A DNA stretch of 46,140 nucleotides from Muribaculaceae bacterium (GTDB lineage Bacteria; Bacteroidota; Bacteroidia; Bacteroidales; Muribaculaceae). The translations under genes were made by a program, and so were the position numbers. The stretch spans positions 1 through 46,140 of the forward strand of contig JAIDSL010000181.1 of NCBI GenBank assembly GCA_029061255.1, given 5' to 3'. This document shows positions 30,375 through 39,089 of this stretch, piece by piece; within the stretch, counting starts at the first letter, position 1, and each line of letters opens with the position of its first letter. The notes under the pieces were generated by a model. The model made no database searches, had not been told where the DNA came from, and saw nothing but the letters and a program-made list of their open reading frames with translations.

Positions 30375-33300
30375 TTAGAAATTTAAGTTGACGCCGAGAT
30401 TGAAAAGGCGTGTGATCGGGTATGTGATCTGACTGGTTGCACTCTCAGGGTCATTGGCCTTGAATTTTGAGAATGACAAGAGGTTATAGCCTGAGAAGTA
30501 TATTCGCAGTGACTGAAGTGCAGGCAGGAACTTAACATTGGTGAAGGAATATCCTATTTCGATATTTTTAAGGCGTATGTAAGAAGCATCTACATAATAG
30601 ATACTCGACGGTAGGGTGTTGTTGCTCTTGCTCATGAACGACAGGCGCGGCAGCGTGGCAGTTTCTGCTGTGGCAGGAGTCCAGCTGTTGTCTGCTATCC
30701 ACTGCAGCATGCCTGAGCGGTTGTTCTGGCCAAACATCTGGCGGTATGGCCAGCTGAGATCACGCGTCACATTGGTAGCCCCTATCCATAGCATGGAGAA
30801 ATCAAGTCCTTTCCATGAGAGGGATGCATTAAGAGAGAATGTATACTCAGGCTGATCGCTGTAGAACATGGCATGCATGTCGTTCTCATCGACGACTCCA
30901 TCACCAGTAAGGTCTGCATACACACAGTCGCCTGCCTTGACATCTACCATCTGCCTTGGCATCTCGACTCCATATACCTTCCTGTAGTGTTCCTCAGTTT
31001 TACCGGGATTGTAGAATTCGAAAAACTCATATCCCCTTCGCTGGCCAACCGGATACCCGATCCCGGAAAGATGCTCGTAAAGCGGAGGCACCTCACCGTT
31101 TTCAATCACCTTATTGCGCGCATAGGCTATGGATGGAGTGATCGAGTATCTGAAATCATTGCCCACATAATCTGACCATGTAAGGGAGACCTCATAACCA
31201 TGGTTTTTCACACGTCCCATATTTACCGATGAAGGTTTCTGCGCTGTGATGCCGGGAAGCATGGATGTATTATCAATCAAGATATCCTTGCGGTTTTCAA
31301 AGAATATGTCGACCGAGCCCTTGAGCTGGCTATTGCCTAAGAGATGGATATCTATACCATAGTTCTGCTTGGTAGCGGTTTCCCATGTCACAAACGGGTT
31401 GCCGGCTGTCTGTTCATATGCAGACCCTGTCCATGTCCCTAAGCCGAAATTATAGCCACCTTCAGGACTCATATAGTAGCTACCGAGAAGGTACAGGAAA
31501 CGTCGGCCATTCATATTGTCATTACCGACCTGCCCTACTGACCCTCTAAGCTTAAGATAGGGTATGACATTCGCCACTGATTCCCAGAATTTCTCATTGG
31601 AGGCTATCCATCCAAGAGAGACAGAAGGGAATGTACCGTAACGGTAACCTTTGGCAAAGTTCTCAGAACCGTTATAGCCGATATTGAAGTCTATGAGATA
31701 TCGCATCTTATAATTGTAAGTGGCACGTCCTACGAGGCCTACATATCCATGCGGAATGTCGTCATAATTACCGGGATAATAGTACTTGCTCTGATTGTAG
31801 AGGAGTAGGGCAGTGACTTCGTGGTCACCGAACTTGTGCGAGTAGTTGAAGCTTGCTTCTGCATACCAGTCGCGGGCAAACCAATAGGATTCCTCGTAGC
31901 CAAGATTCCAAGCATCACCCTTTTTGCTTAGAGCCACTGATCCATCTGGAGTGAGAACGGGTTGATAGGTCACCCCCTCATAGAGTGTACGTCTCTTCTG
32001 CTGGGTATAGCTGCTGTTGTAAGCTCCTTTTATACGGAAATCAAGTCCAGGGGTAAGGGCATCAAGCGAGAGTTTATATATGAGGTCGAAATTCAACACA
32101 TTGGTCGACTGACGGTTATAGCCGCGTCCGTAAAATGAGAAAAGTCCGTCATTGTCGTATTCTCCTACGTACTCCTTATTTGCCACTATTCGTCTTCCCT
32201 CAGAGTCTATGCCGGCCCCGGCAAAGGGTGCCGCACATATGATGCCGTTAAATACCTCGCTTTCTCCCTGGGCCATCTCATACCGGTCTTCGAGACGGCC
32301 ACCGATGTTAATCGAAAGTTCGTTTATGCTTCCGAGAGAGAGATCAACATTGCCACGATAGTTATATCTGTTGTAGCTGAAGTTAGTGTTCTTGTCTTTC
32401 GAGAATGTATTGAAGAGGCCGTCCTGATTCAGCATACCGAGTGATACAAAATACCTTGCTATCTTATTGCCTCCTTTTACCGATACGTTATACTGCTGTT
32501 GAGGAGCTGTCTTTTTCATTACATAGTCTATCCAATTGACATTTGGATAAAGCAACGGCTGGTCGCCATCTTTGAAATGCTGTATGACCTCGGGACTAAA
32601 CCTCAGCATATCCTCGGCGGTCCCATCGCTGCGCTGCGCCTCGTTGTAGAGAGTGGCCCACGTATAAGAGTCTACATTCTTCAAAAATTCAGAAACCTGC
32701 TGAATCCCGAAGGAAGCCGATACACTGATGTCGGTCTTTCCGATATCACCTCGCTTCGTGGTGATGAGAATCACTCCATTTGCTCCACGTACACCAAACA
32801 CAGCGGTAGCGGACGCATCTTTCAATATTGAAATATCCTGCACCTCGTTGGGATCTATTTGGCTGAAGCTGCGTTCGACTCCATCTACAAGTATAAGAGG
32901 ATCTGATCCATTGAACGAACCTACCCCTCGAATCATAATGGTAGGATCATCGCCACCGGGACGACCTGAGTACTGAACCGTTGACACTCCCGGCAGCTTA
33001 CCCGACAGGGCATTTCCTATTGATGCAGCCGGAGATTTCAGCAGTTCCTTTCCGCTGATATTGCTCACAGCACCGGTCATGGTGACCTTTTTTGTTGTGC
33101 CATAGCCAATGACCACGACTTCGTCAAGTGATTCCGAGGATGATTCAAGCACAACATCAATTACAGAGCGGGATTCGACACGCACCTGCTTCGTATCATA
33201 CCCTACATAGGAAAACTCAAGGATAGCGTTTGCCGGTACATCAAGCTTGTAGTATCCGTCAAGATCGGTCACCGTGCCGGTTTTTCCACCCTTGACCATA

Positions 33301-33443
33301 ACCGTTGCCCCGATCAGCACTTCTCCGTCAGTGTCTGTCACTGTTCCAGAAACAGACACTACCGACTGGGCAGATAGAGATTGTGGCATTAACAACAATA
33401 TTGCAAGCCACAACCAGATTCTGAATTTGATTCTTTCTTCCAT
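30375..33443 (-). CDS. SusC-like TonB-dependent outer-membrane transporter, full form (first pair)
   Basis: The 1022-residue protein has a signal peptide (cut after SLSA, about residue 25), a carboxypeptidase-regulatory-like domain (27-100, VSGTVTDTDGEVLIGATV), a TonB box DEVVVIGYGT (107-116), a plug (about 125-235, with IMIRGVGSFNGSDPLILVDG) and a 22-strand barrel ending LGVNLNF. This is the first gene of the minus-strand operon susC-susD-susC-susD-SGBP-GH26-GH59, where gaps are short until the one before GH59. It is divergent from the HTCS gene, the normal arrangement for HTCS-controlled polysaccharide loci. It imports oligosaccharides through the outer membrane. Confidence 0.95.
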   Translation of the reverse strand: MEERIKFRIWLWLAILLLMPQSLSAQSVVSVSGTVTDTDGEVLIGATVMVKGGKTGTVTDLDGYYKLDVPANAILEFSYVGYDTKQVRVESRSVIDVVLESSSESLDEVVVIGYGTTKKVTMTGAVSNISGKELLKSPAASIGNALSGKLPGVSTVQYSGRPGGDDPTIMIRGVGSFNGSDPLILVDGVERSFSQIDPNEVQDISILKDASATAVFGVRGANGVILITTKRGDIGKTDISVSASFGIQQVSEFLKNVDSYTWATLYNEAQRSDGTAEDMLRFSPEVIQHFKDGDQPLLYPNVNWIDYVMKKTAPQQQYNVSVKGGNKIARYFVSLGMLNQDGLFNTFSKDKNTNFSYNRYNYRGNVDLSLGSINELSINIGGRLEDRYEMAQGESEVFNGIICAAPFAGAGIDSEGRRIVANKEYVGEYDNDGLFSFYGRGYNRQSTNVLNFDLIYKLSLDALTPGLDFRIKGAYNSSYTQQKRRTLYEGVTYQPVLTPDGSVALSKKGDAWNLGYEESYWFARDWYAEASFNYSHKFGDHEVTALLLYNQSKYYYPGNYDDIPHGYVGLVGRATYNYKMRYLIDFNIGYNGSENFAKGYRYGTFPSVSLGWIASNEKFWESVANVIPYLKLRGSVGQVGNDNMNGRRFLYLLGSYYMSPEGGYNFGLGTWTGSAYEQTAGNPFVTWETATKQNYGIDIHLLGNSQLKGSVDIFFENRKDILIDNTSMLPGITAQKPSSVNMGRVKNHGYEVSLTWSDYVGNDFRYSITPSIAYARNKVIENGEVPPLYEHLSGIGYPVGQRRGYEFFEFYNPGKTEEHYRKVYGVEMPRQMVDVKAGDCVYADLTGDGVVDENDMHAMFYSDQPEYTFSLNASLSWKGLDFSMLWIGATNVTRDLSWPYRQMFGQNNRSGMLQWIADNSWTPATAETATLPRLSFMSKSNNTLPSSIYYVDASYIRLKNIEIGYSFTNVKFLPALQSLRIYFSGYNLLSFSKFKANDPESATSQITYPITRLFNLGVNLNF

Positions 33444-33500
33444 TATGGTATTTATTGAAATTAGTTTGTCATGATTTATGTCAGGTCCTTATTTGGGTTG

Positions 33501-33508
33501 CAATATTA
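33501..33508 (-). promoter_or_regulatory. Possible -7 box for the susC operon
   Basis: The minus strand reads TAATATTG, one mismatch from TAnnTTTG, about 58 bases upstream of the susC start. An imperfect box without a clear -33 element fits an activator-dependent promoter controlled by the neighbouring HTCS. This is a weak call. Confidence 0.35.
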
Positions 33509-33540
33509 ATAAAGAAATGGCATTAAGGCATTCCCGATTA

Positions 33541-33602
33541 TCCCATTTGTTGTCCTTCAAACAGTTTTGACACATTTGATGATGCAAAATGCATCAAATG
33601 GG
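33541..33602. promoter_or_regulatory. Candidate HTCS operator: repeated CATTTG words
   Basis: TCCCATTTG (33541-33549) is exactly inverted at CAAATGGGA (33594-33602). A further CATTTGATG lies at 33573-33581 and is inverted by CATCAAATG (33592-33600) around an A-rich centre. The elements lie between the divergent susC and HTCS starts, just upstream of the HTCS -7 box, where an AraC-type DNA-binding domain would be expected to bind. Confidence 0.5.
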
Positions 33603-33626
33603 AAGATAACGGAACCATTTTTTTAG

Positions 33627-33635
33627 TAACTTTGC
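33627..33635 (+). promoter_or_regulatory. -7 promoter box for the HTCS gene
   Basis: TAACTTTGC is a perfect TAnnTTTG box ending only six bases before the ATG at 33641. Transcription from it would begin at or next to the start codon, implying a leaderless or nearly leaderless mRNA. No -33 TTTG lies at the normal distance. Confidence 0.55.
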
Positions 33636-33640
33636 ACTAT

Positions 33641-36600
33641 ATGAAAAAGACATTGATCTCATTTGCTTTTATGCTTCTCGCTCTTATGGCAGCAGCGAGA
33701 GGCAACTACATATTCAGGCCACTTACGGCAAACGATGTGATGACTGATAACTATATTCACTCAGTGATGCGGGATCATAACGGCTTTATGTGGGTGGTAA
33801 GCAGTGACGGTATCCATCGCTATGACGGTTTCGAGTATAAATTCTACACAGCTCCAGGAGGACGATATGAAAAGTATTTTCTTCGGGAAGACGCGAAAAA
33901 AATATTGTGGATCCGCACCGGAGAAAATACCTTCATTTACGATAGGGAAAACGACAGTATCTCAGCAGACATAAACAGACACCTTGATGAACCTTCCGAT
34001 GAAAAGCCTCCCAAAGTATATTGCGTAGACCACGACGGGAATCTATGGTATGGTAAATCCGGGAAGTTGGTTTATCTTGAGAGAGTATCTGGAAAGAAGA
34101 CCCTTTTCTCGTCAATAAATTCTGACGACATCCTAAGTTTGGAATGCAGAGGAGACAAGGCCTATATCCTAAATGCCGATGGAACACTGAAACGCATCGA
34201 CCTCAAAAAAAAGACATGCAGCGATGTGATTACAGTAGCATTGTCCAACCATATGCATCATATGCTCTATCTGGATTTTTCGGATACCTTGTGGATTTTC
34301 TCGCCACACTCGTCGATGGATGTTCTGCGCTATTTCGATGAGAGTAGGAAAGAGATTCAGGTTTTCACCGACAACAATAAGAATGCAATAAATTTTGTCA
34401 CAGCTGTTCTTGACGACGGGAGGGGAAATATCTGGATTGGCACTGACAATGCGGGGATTTTGGTATACAGCAAGAAAGACCCATACTTCGTCCATATAAA
34501 ATATGATTCACAAAACCTTTTCTCGATTCCCAGCGACCATATAAACTGTTTTTTTCTCGACACGCAAGACTGCATGTGGGTAGGAACGACAAAACACGGA
34601 GTAGCTTTCACAAGTCTCGACGAAATGGAAATCGAACGCCACACTCTGTCTAATTCCGATGATATAAACAGCATAATGGAAGATAAGGATGGTAATCTAT
34701 GGTTTGGCACCGACGGAAATGGAATATTTCAGATTTCCACCGGCCACGCCATGAATGTCGACTTCCCTGCCAAATTGGTCACGTGCTCATGTGTCGAACC
34801 GAATGGCCGAATATGGTTCGGCACCTACGGTTCAGGGGTCTTTTACAGAGAGGGAGATCACTTCATACCGATGAACTATGTTGTAGATGGTGTGGATCGT
34901 ATGAAAGGTGTGCGATGCATTACAGCCGACACTTTTGGCAACATCTGGGTTGGAACCGTGATGGACGGGCTCTACTGTATAGACAGACATGGCACAGTCA
35001 CTCCGTATGTTGCTGACGATGTAGCCTTGAGATCCAACAGTATCACCTCCCTTCATTGTAGAAATTCACAGAAACTTTATGTCATGACGGCCGATGGCCC
35101 TGCAGTAGTTGATACCTACACCAGAAAAATAAGTCCGTTATCCGACAACGATGCTCTTGCTGACGAGCTCAACATTTTTTCTACCTTTATATATAAAGAC
35201 AGCCGTGGGTTCATATGGCTTGGTGGTGAAAAACATCTTGGTGTATATCTTCCGAAAAGTCATAGGTTTATAAATCTTTCTGACCGGTTTCGGATACACA
35301 ATGAATATGTCAAGGCTATCACAGAAGACGATAACCGCAACATATGGGTCAGCACAAATGCAGGGCTCAGCAACTTGTTCGTAGCCATAAATCCCAGCGA
35401 CAATGAACCTATAATACGCCGGAAAGATTATACCGGGCTGAACGGTATAGAGCCTATCACATTCAATGGGCAGTCAATATGCAAACGCAATGACGGCGAG
35501 ATGATAGTTGGAGGAATTGGTGGCTATGTATCTTTCCGGCCTGATGAGTTTGTGGCGGAACAAAGCGAACACCCTGTCATGTTCACTTCTCTGCTTATCG
35601 ACGACACTCCTGTAGGCATAGGTGAGGAAAGAAACGGCAAGGTCATTCTTGACAGGAACATAGAGTTGCTTGAAAGGATAACTCTTGATTATGCACTCAA
35701 TTCATTTTCGCTTTACGTATCGTGTATGGATTATTCCGACTCTCACAGAAAAGTTATGGCCTACAGACTTCACGATTCTGAAGATTGGGTTGAGCTCGCA
35801 GGGAATAAGATCTCGTTCTCGAAACTGGCACCCGGTGACTACAACCTTCAGGTAAAGGTTTATGACGACAACCATGAAAACACTGGCATCTCAAGCCTTA
35901 AGATACGCATTCGTCCACCAATGTGGCAATCTTCGGGAGCATACGTACTATATGGGCTAATTCTACTTACTACTGTCGGAGGCATCATAATTTATATACG
36001 CCGTAAGGCCCAGTCGAAACTGAAAATGCACGAAATGGAAATGAATTTTGCCAAGCAAAAGGAGCTTGAGGAATCCCAGATGCAATTTTTCACAAATATC
36101 AGCCATGACCTACGCACTCCGCTTTCCCTTATACTTCTACCCCTCAACAAGCTCATGGCAGCAAATAATCTGGATGTCGACACGCGTGAGCAACTGAATA
36201 TGATGCGACGAAACGCAGAGATACTCATGACAGAGGTCAATCAGTTGCTTGATCTGCGCAAGCTCGACAATGGCAAAGCTACCATTCAGCTGACAACCGG
36301 AAATCTAACGGAATTTGTACGCGATATATGTTCGAATTTCGAGCCTTATTCCAAGAACATGGCGGTAGATCTTCACGTGATACTCCCCGACACTCCAATC
36401 ATCCTTGATTTCGACCGCAACAAGATACAGCGTATTCTGATGAATCTGCTCAGCAACGCCTACAAATTCAATCGCAAGAATGGAACTATATCTTTAGAAG
36501 TCAGACAGTCTCTTTCCGGCTCACAGGAAATGGCTCAGATCATAGTCGCCGATACAGGCATAGGGATTAGCAAGTCAGGGAAAGACCATATTTTCGAGCG

Positions 36601-37570
36601 TTTCTTTCAAGAAACTCAAAAGACCGACAATATTGGCAACGGAATTGGTCTGCATATCGTCAAAGAATACGTCAGTATGCACGGTGGCACAATCGAGGTG
36701 TCAGACAACCAACCATACGGAACAGTTTTCACCATCAGTCTACCTATAGATAGGACGGAAGAGGCGGCTCCCCTTCCTAAAGCTTCAGACAATAAAGAGC
36801 CTGACAAATATTCAACTGATACGCTTCCAATCCTCGTGGTGGATGACAACGATGATTTCCGTCAGTTTATAATATCATGCCTTAAGGAAACATATCCTAT
36901 GATATCCGCTTCCAATGGGAAGGAAGCCCTGGCTATATTGGAATCGCAACCTGTGAGTATGGTGATAAGCGATGTTATGATGCCCGTAATGGATGGTCTG
37001 GAGCTTTGCAACAGAATAAAATCCGACATTGCCACTTCACATATTCCTGTGATACTTCTGACAGCCAAAGCCGCCGACGAGCATGTGCTCAACGGACTCC
37101 GGGAAGGAGCCGATGAATATATCACCAAACCCTTCAATCTCGACATACTTATGCTCCGCATCGCGCGTCTGCTCGAGAATAAGGAAAAATCCATACAGAA
37201 ATTCAAGACTGTAGTCGAAGTTAAGCCGAGTGAGATTACCATAAGCACTCTCGACGAGCAGATCATCGAGCGTGCGATTGCAATTGTGGAGAGCAACATT
37301 GACAAGTCAGACTTCTCCGTCGAGCAACTCGGAGAGCAACTCGGACTCAGCCGAAGCCATCTTTACAGAAAACTTATGGCTATCACAGGCATGACTCCTT
37401 TGGAATTCATTCATTCAATAAGAGTAAAGCGAGGCAAACAGCTGTTGGAACAAGGGCAGCTGCCGGTTTCAGAAGTCGCTTTCATGGTAGGTCTCTCCCC
37501 TAAACAGTTTTCAAAATATTTCAAGGATACCTTCGGAGTGCTCCCTTCTGCTTTTAAGCGAAATCTATAG
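33641..37570 (+). CDS. Hybrid two-component system regulator (HTCS)
   Basis: I chose ATG 33641 (1309 residues) over a TTG three codons earlier because the signal sequence MKKTLISFAFMLLALMAAA starts there. Residues 25-680 are a periplasmic double propeller of two-component regulator repeats (D-x-x-G-x-(I/L/M)-W-x-G-T pattern repeated), followed by a Y_Y_Y domain (about 690-755), one membrane helix (about 766-787), a HisKA domain with H822 in ISHDLRTPLS, and a HATPase with VADTGIGIS and GNGIGLHIV. A receiver with D1111 in ISDVMMPVMDG and an AraC-type DNA-binding domain (about 1220-1309) complete it. HTCS proteins bind a specific oligosaccharide in the periplasm and activate the adjacent locus. 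The ligand here is probably a mannan fragment. Confidence 0.95.
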   Translation: MKKTLISFAFMLLALMAAARGNYIFRPLTANDVMTDNYIHSVMRDHNGFMWVVSSDGIHRYDGFEYKFYTAPGGRYEKYFLREDAKKILWIRTGENTFIYDRENDSISADINRHLDEPSDEKPPKVYCVDHDGNLWYGKSGKLVYLERVSGKKTLFSSINSDDILSLECRGDKAYILNADGTLKRIDLKKKTCSDVITVALSNHMHHMLYLDFSDTLWIFSPHSSMDVLRYFDESRKEIQVFTDNNKNAINFVTAVLDDGRGNIWIGTDNAGILVYSKKDPYFVHIKYDSQNLFSIPSDHINCFFLDTQDCMWVGTTKHGVAFTSLDEMEIERHTLSNSDDINSIMEDKDGNLWFGTDGNGIFQISTGHAMNVDFPAKLVTCSCVEPNGRIWFGTYGSGVFYREGDHFIPMNYVVDGVDRMKGVRCITADTFGNIWVGTVMDGLYCIDRHGTVTPYVADDVALRSNSITSLHCRNSQKLYVMTADGPAVVDTYTRKISPLSDNDALADELNIFSTFIYKDSRGFIWLGGEKHLGVYLPKSHRFINLSDRFRIHNEYVKAITEDDNRNIWVSTNAGLSNLFVAINPSDNEPIIRRKDYTGLNGIEPITFNGQSICKRNDGEMIVGGIGGYVSFRPDEFVAEQSEHPVMFTSLLIDDTPVGIGEERNGKVILDRNIELLERITLDYALNSFSLYVSCMDYSDSHRKVMAYRLHDSEDWVELAGNKISFSKLAPGDYNLQVKVYDDNHENTGISSLKIRIRPPMWQSSGAYVLYGLILLTTVGGIIIYIRRKAQSKLKMHEMEMNFAKQKELEESQMQFFTNISHDLRTPLSLILLPLNKLMAANNLDVDTREQLNMMRRNAEILMTEVNQLLDLRKLDNGKATIQLTTGNLTEFVRDICSNFEPYSKNMAVDLHVILPDTPIILDFDRNKIQRILMNLLSNAYKFNRKNGTISLEVRQSLSGSQEMAQIIVADTGIGISKSGKDHIFERFFQETQKTDNIGNGIGLHIVKEYVSMHGGTIEVSDNQPYGTVFTISLPIDRTEEAAPLPKASDNKEPDKYSTDTLPILVVDDNDDFRQFIISCLKETYPMISASNGKEALAILESQPVSMVISDVMMPVMDGLELCNRIKSDIATSHIPVILLTAKAADEHVLNGLREGADEYITKPFNLDILMLRIARLLENKEKSIQKFKTVVEVKPSEITISTLDEQIIERAIAIVESNIDKSDFSVEQLGEQLGLSRSHLYRKLMAITGMTPLEFIHSIRVKRGKQLLEQGQLPVSEVAFMVGLSPKQFSKYFKDTFGVLPSAFKRNL

Positions 37571-37598
37571 AGAGTTTATCTTTGATTTTCCATGTAAA

Positions 37599-37632
37599 AG
37601 GCTGATTCCTTACGTATAAGAGGAATCAGCCT
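37599..37632. terminator. Bidirectional intrinsic terminator
   Basis: Perfect 12-base arms (37599-37610 and 37621-37632) enclose a 10-base loop. AATTTTGTTT follows on the plus strand and a T4 run on the minus strand. It separates the convergent HTCS gene and the minus-strand gene at 37679. Confidence 0.88.
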
Positions 37633-37678
37633 AATTTTGTTTGGACTTTCTTTATGAAATATTCAGTTAGGATTTATA

Positions 37679-38623
37679 TTATCGTATGAGTATCTTCTCC
37701 ACTTTATCACCCTGTCGGCGAATGCAGAGGGTGCCTCTGGCAGGAGCTGCTATCCTTACTCCCTGGAGAGTGAAGAATTCCACACTGTTATTATTACTGT
37801 TTTCAACTAAGTTTACTGCAACAGTAGCGGAACGTTCAAGATACAACTTGTTTATCGTACCTCCGTCACCCTGTATTACCATACCTTTTTCATTAAGTAT
37901 CGCTATATCTTCAGCCGTCAGTTTAAACTTTACCGTATGCTCGCCGGCTTCAAAGGGTGCGATTCCATATTCCTCATTATAACCTTCAGCTTGCGTAAGG
38001 AACGGATAAGCACCCCAGCCGTCCGGATTCACAATCTTATAGGCTCCTCCGTTCTCTGATATATAGTCCATGCATATCACGTCTCCCTCTGCCAATTGGG
38101 CTACCACAAAGTTATATGGTACGATATTGAAATAATTCCAATCCGTCAGTGTCTGTGGATTCTCGATAAAGTCGACAGGTGCATCGGGATCGAAGGGTGC
38201 AGTACTCTGAAGATAAGCTGCCTTTACCACTATATCACCGGGTTCTGAAGATTGAAGCCATATAGCCTGAACCTTGTTCTTTCGTTCGGGGTCAAGAAGG
38301 CATACGATTTTGGAGGTACCTGCCTCGGCAGTGGCGCTACTTTGTTTATCAGAGTCTTCCACATAGGAAACTGCGAGGAAGACAGCATAGTCGAGAGGTT
38401 CGATTTCCATTACCATCTCATCGTAGGCTGTATAGTCAGCCTCGCCTAACCACCAGCCTCCGGCGCTCCATGCCGATTCAATCGTGATCGTATGCGTTTC
38501 CGAGTTATAAGTACTTCCCCAACCACCGTTTCCGAGAGAAGGAAGCATGTCGAATTCGATGGCATTCGCCCCGACAGTCATGCAACTGCATGCTACAAAT
38601 GTAAAGAGTAATTTTTTTAACAT
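37679..38623 (-). CDS. Secreted protein with two beta-sandwich binding-like modules and a type IX-like C-terminal tail
   Basis: The start was set at ATG 38623 (314 residues), where a signal peptide begins (MLKKLLFTFVACSCMTVGANA). Sixteen extra residues of the longer frame precede the promoter-proximal start and look non-coding. Module 1 (about 22-140) is rich in Trp and beta strands (GGWGSTYN, SAGGWWLGEADY). Module 2 (about 155-264) matches the repeated module of the SGBP: LTDWN, LAEGDVICMDYI, EHTVKFKLTAEDI, KGMVIQGDGGTINKLYLE in short blocks. The last 32 residues (FFTLQGVRIAAPARGTLCI onward) resemble the short C-terminal sorting tails of Bacteroidetes secreted proteins. No catalytic site is visible. 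It is probably a secreted or surface glycan-binding protein tied to the mannan locus. Confidence 0.7.
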   Translation of the reverse strand: MLKKLLFTFVACSCMTVGANAIEFDMLPSLGNGGWGSTYNSETHTITIESAWSAGGWWLGEADYTAYDEMVMEIEPLDYAVFLAVSYVEDSDKQSSATAEAGTSKIVCLLDPERKNKVQAIWLQSSEPGDIVVKAAYLQSTAPFDPDAPVDFIENPQTLTDWNYFNIVPYNFVVAQLAEGDVICMDYISENGGAYKIVNPDGWGAYPFLTQAEGYNEEYGIAPFEAGEHTVKFKLTAEDIAILNEKGMVIQGDGGTINKLYLERSATVAVNLVENSNNNSVEFFTLQGVRIAAPARGTLCIRRQGDKVEKILIR

Positions 38624-38656
38624 ACTGGTATAATTTTGTTGATAAAATTGTGGGTG

Positions 38657-38664
38657 CAAATATA
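38657..38664 (-). promoter_or_regulatory. -7 promoter box for the gene at 37679-38623
   Basis: The minus strand reads TATATTTG, a perfect TAnnTTTG box 33 bases upstream of the chosen ATG at 38623. It lies inside the longer reading frame, which supports the shorter start. Confidence 0.55.
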
Positions 38665-39040
38665 CAAGCAATTTCTAAAAAACATCTTCCCAAATGTTGC
38701 AAAAGACTGTCAAGGACGTGTCAAGACCGATATTAGGCCTATAAATGAGATTATAACGAAGGAGAAACGTGAAATTTCACTTCAAGAGGAGAAAACAAAA
38801 AGAAAACCCGGAAAAGCATTCGGCTTTCCGGGTTCCTGCATCCATTATACCTTAAGTTTTCTGCGCAACAAATTGCTTATTCAATGTTTTGACCAATCTA
38901 ACTCCAATAAGTTAAATCTTAATCCTAAATTTTAGCATTTTTTTACATTTCACCTTTAGTCACATTCGTTTCAGGGCTCACACTGCAAGCACAATCTACT
39001 AAAAACCTGTCAATAATTTCAAGAATTCAAATATTATAGT
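38665..39040. other. Gene-poor intergenic stretch (about 375 bases)
   Basis: No convincing protein gene is seen between the promoter at 38657 and the promoter at 39041. Open frames here are short, lack a promoter or start context, and have no recognisable domain. The stretch contains one terminator-like hairpin (38805-38834) oriented to the minus strand. Confidence 0.6.
38805..38834 (-). terminator. Orphan terminator-like hairpin, minus strand
   Basis: Ten-base perfect arms (38805-38814 and 38825-38834) are followed on the minus strand by TTCTTTTTGTTTTC. No T run follows on the plus strand. No minus-strand gene is recognised upstream of it, so it may end an unannotated small RNA. Confidence 0.7.
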
Positions 39041-39048
39041 TATCTTTG
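39041..39048 (+). promoter_or_regulatory. -7 promoter box for the Sel1-repeat gene
   Basis: TATCTTTG is a perfect TAnnTTTG box about 41 bases before the ATG at 39090. The -33 element is weak (TTTC near 39017). Confidence 0.55.
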
Positions 39049-39089
39049 CCAAATGAATTACAGATAACTGACAGGTTTGAATTGAGAAG

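Noticed and set aside
38855-38920. Minus-strand words resembling the end of a histidine kinase (GVRLVKTLNKQF)
   Set aside because: The match is only about a dozen residues with a stop just upstream; too short to call a pseudogene.
38636-38935. Plus-strand 99-residue open frame in the intergenic stretch
   Set aside because: It has no promoter, no domain and overlaps the promoter and terminator hairpin of the minus strand; composition is AT-driven.
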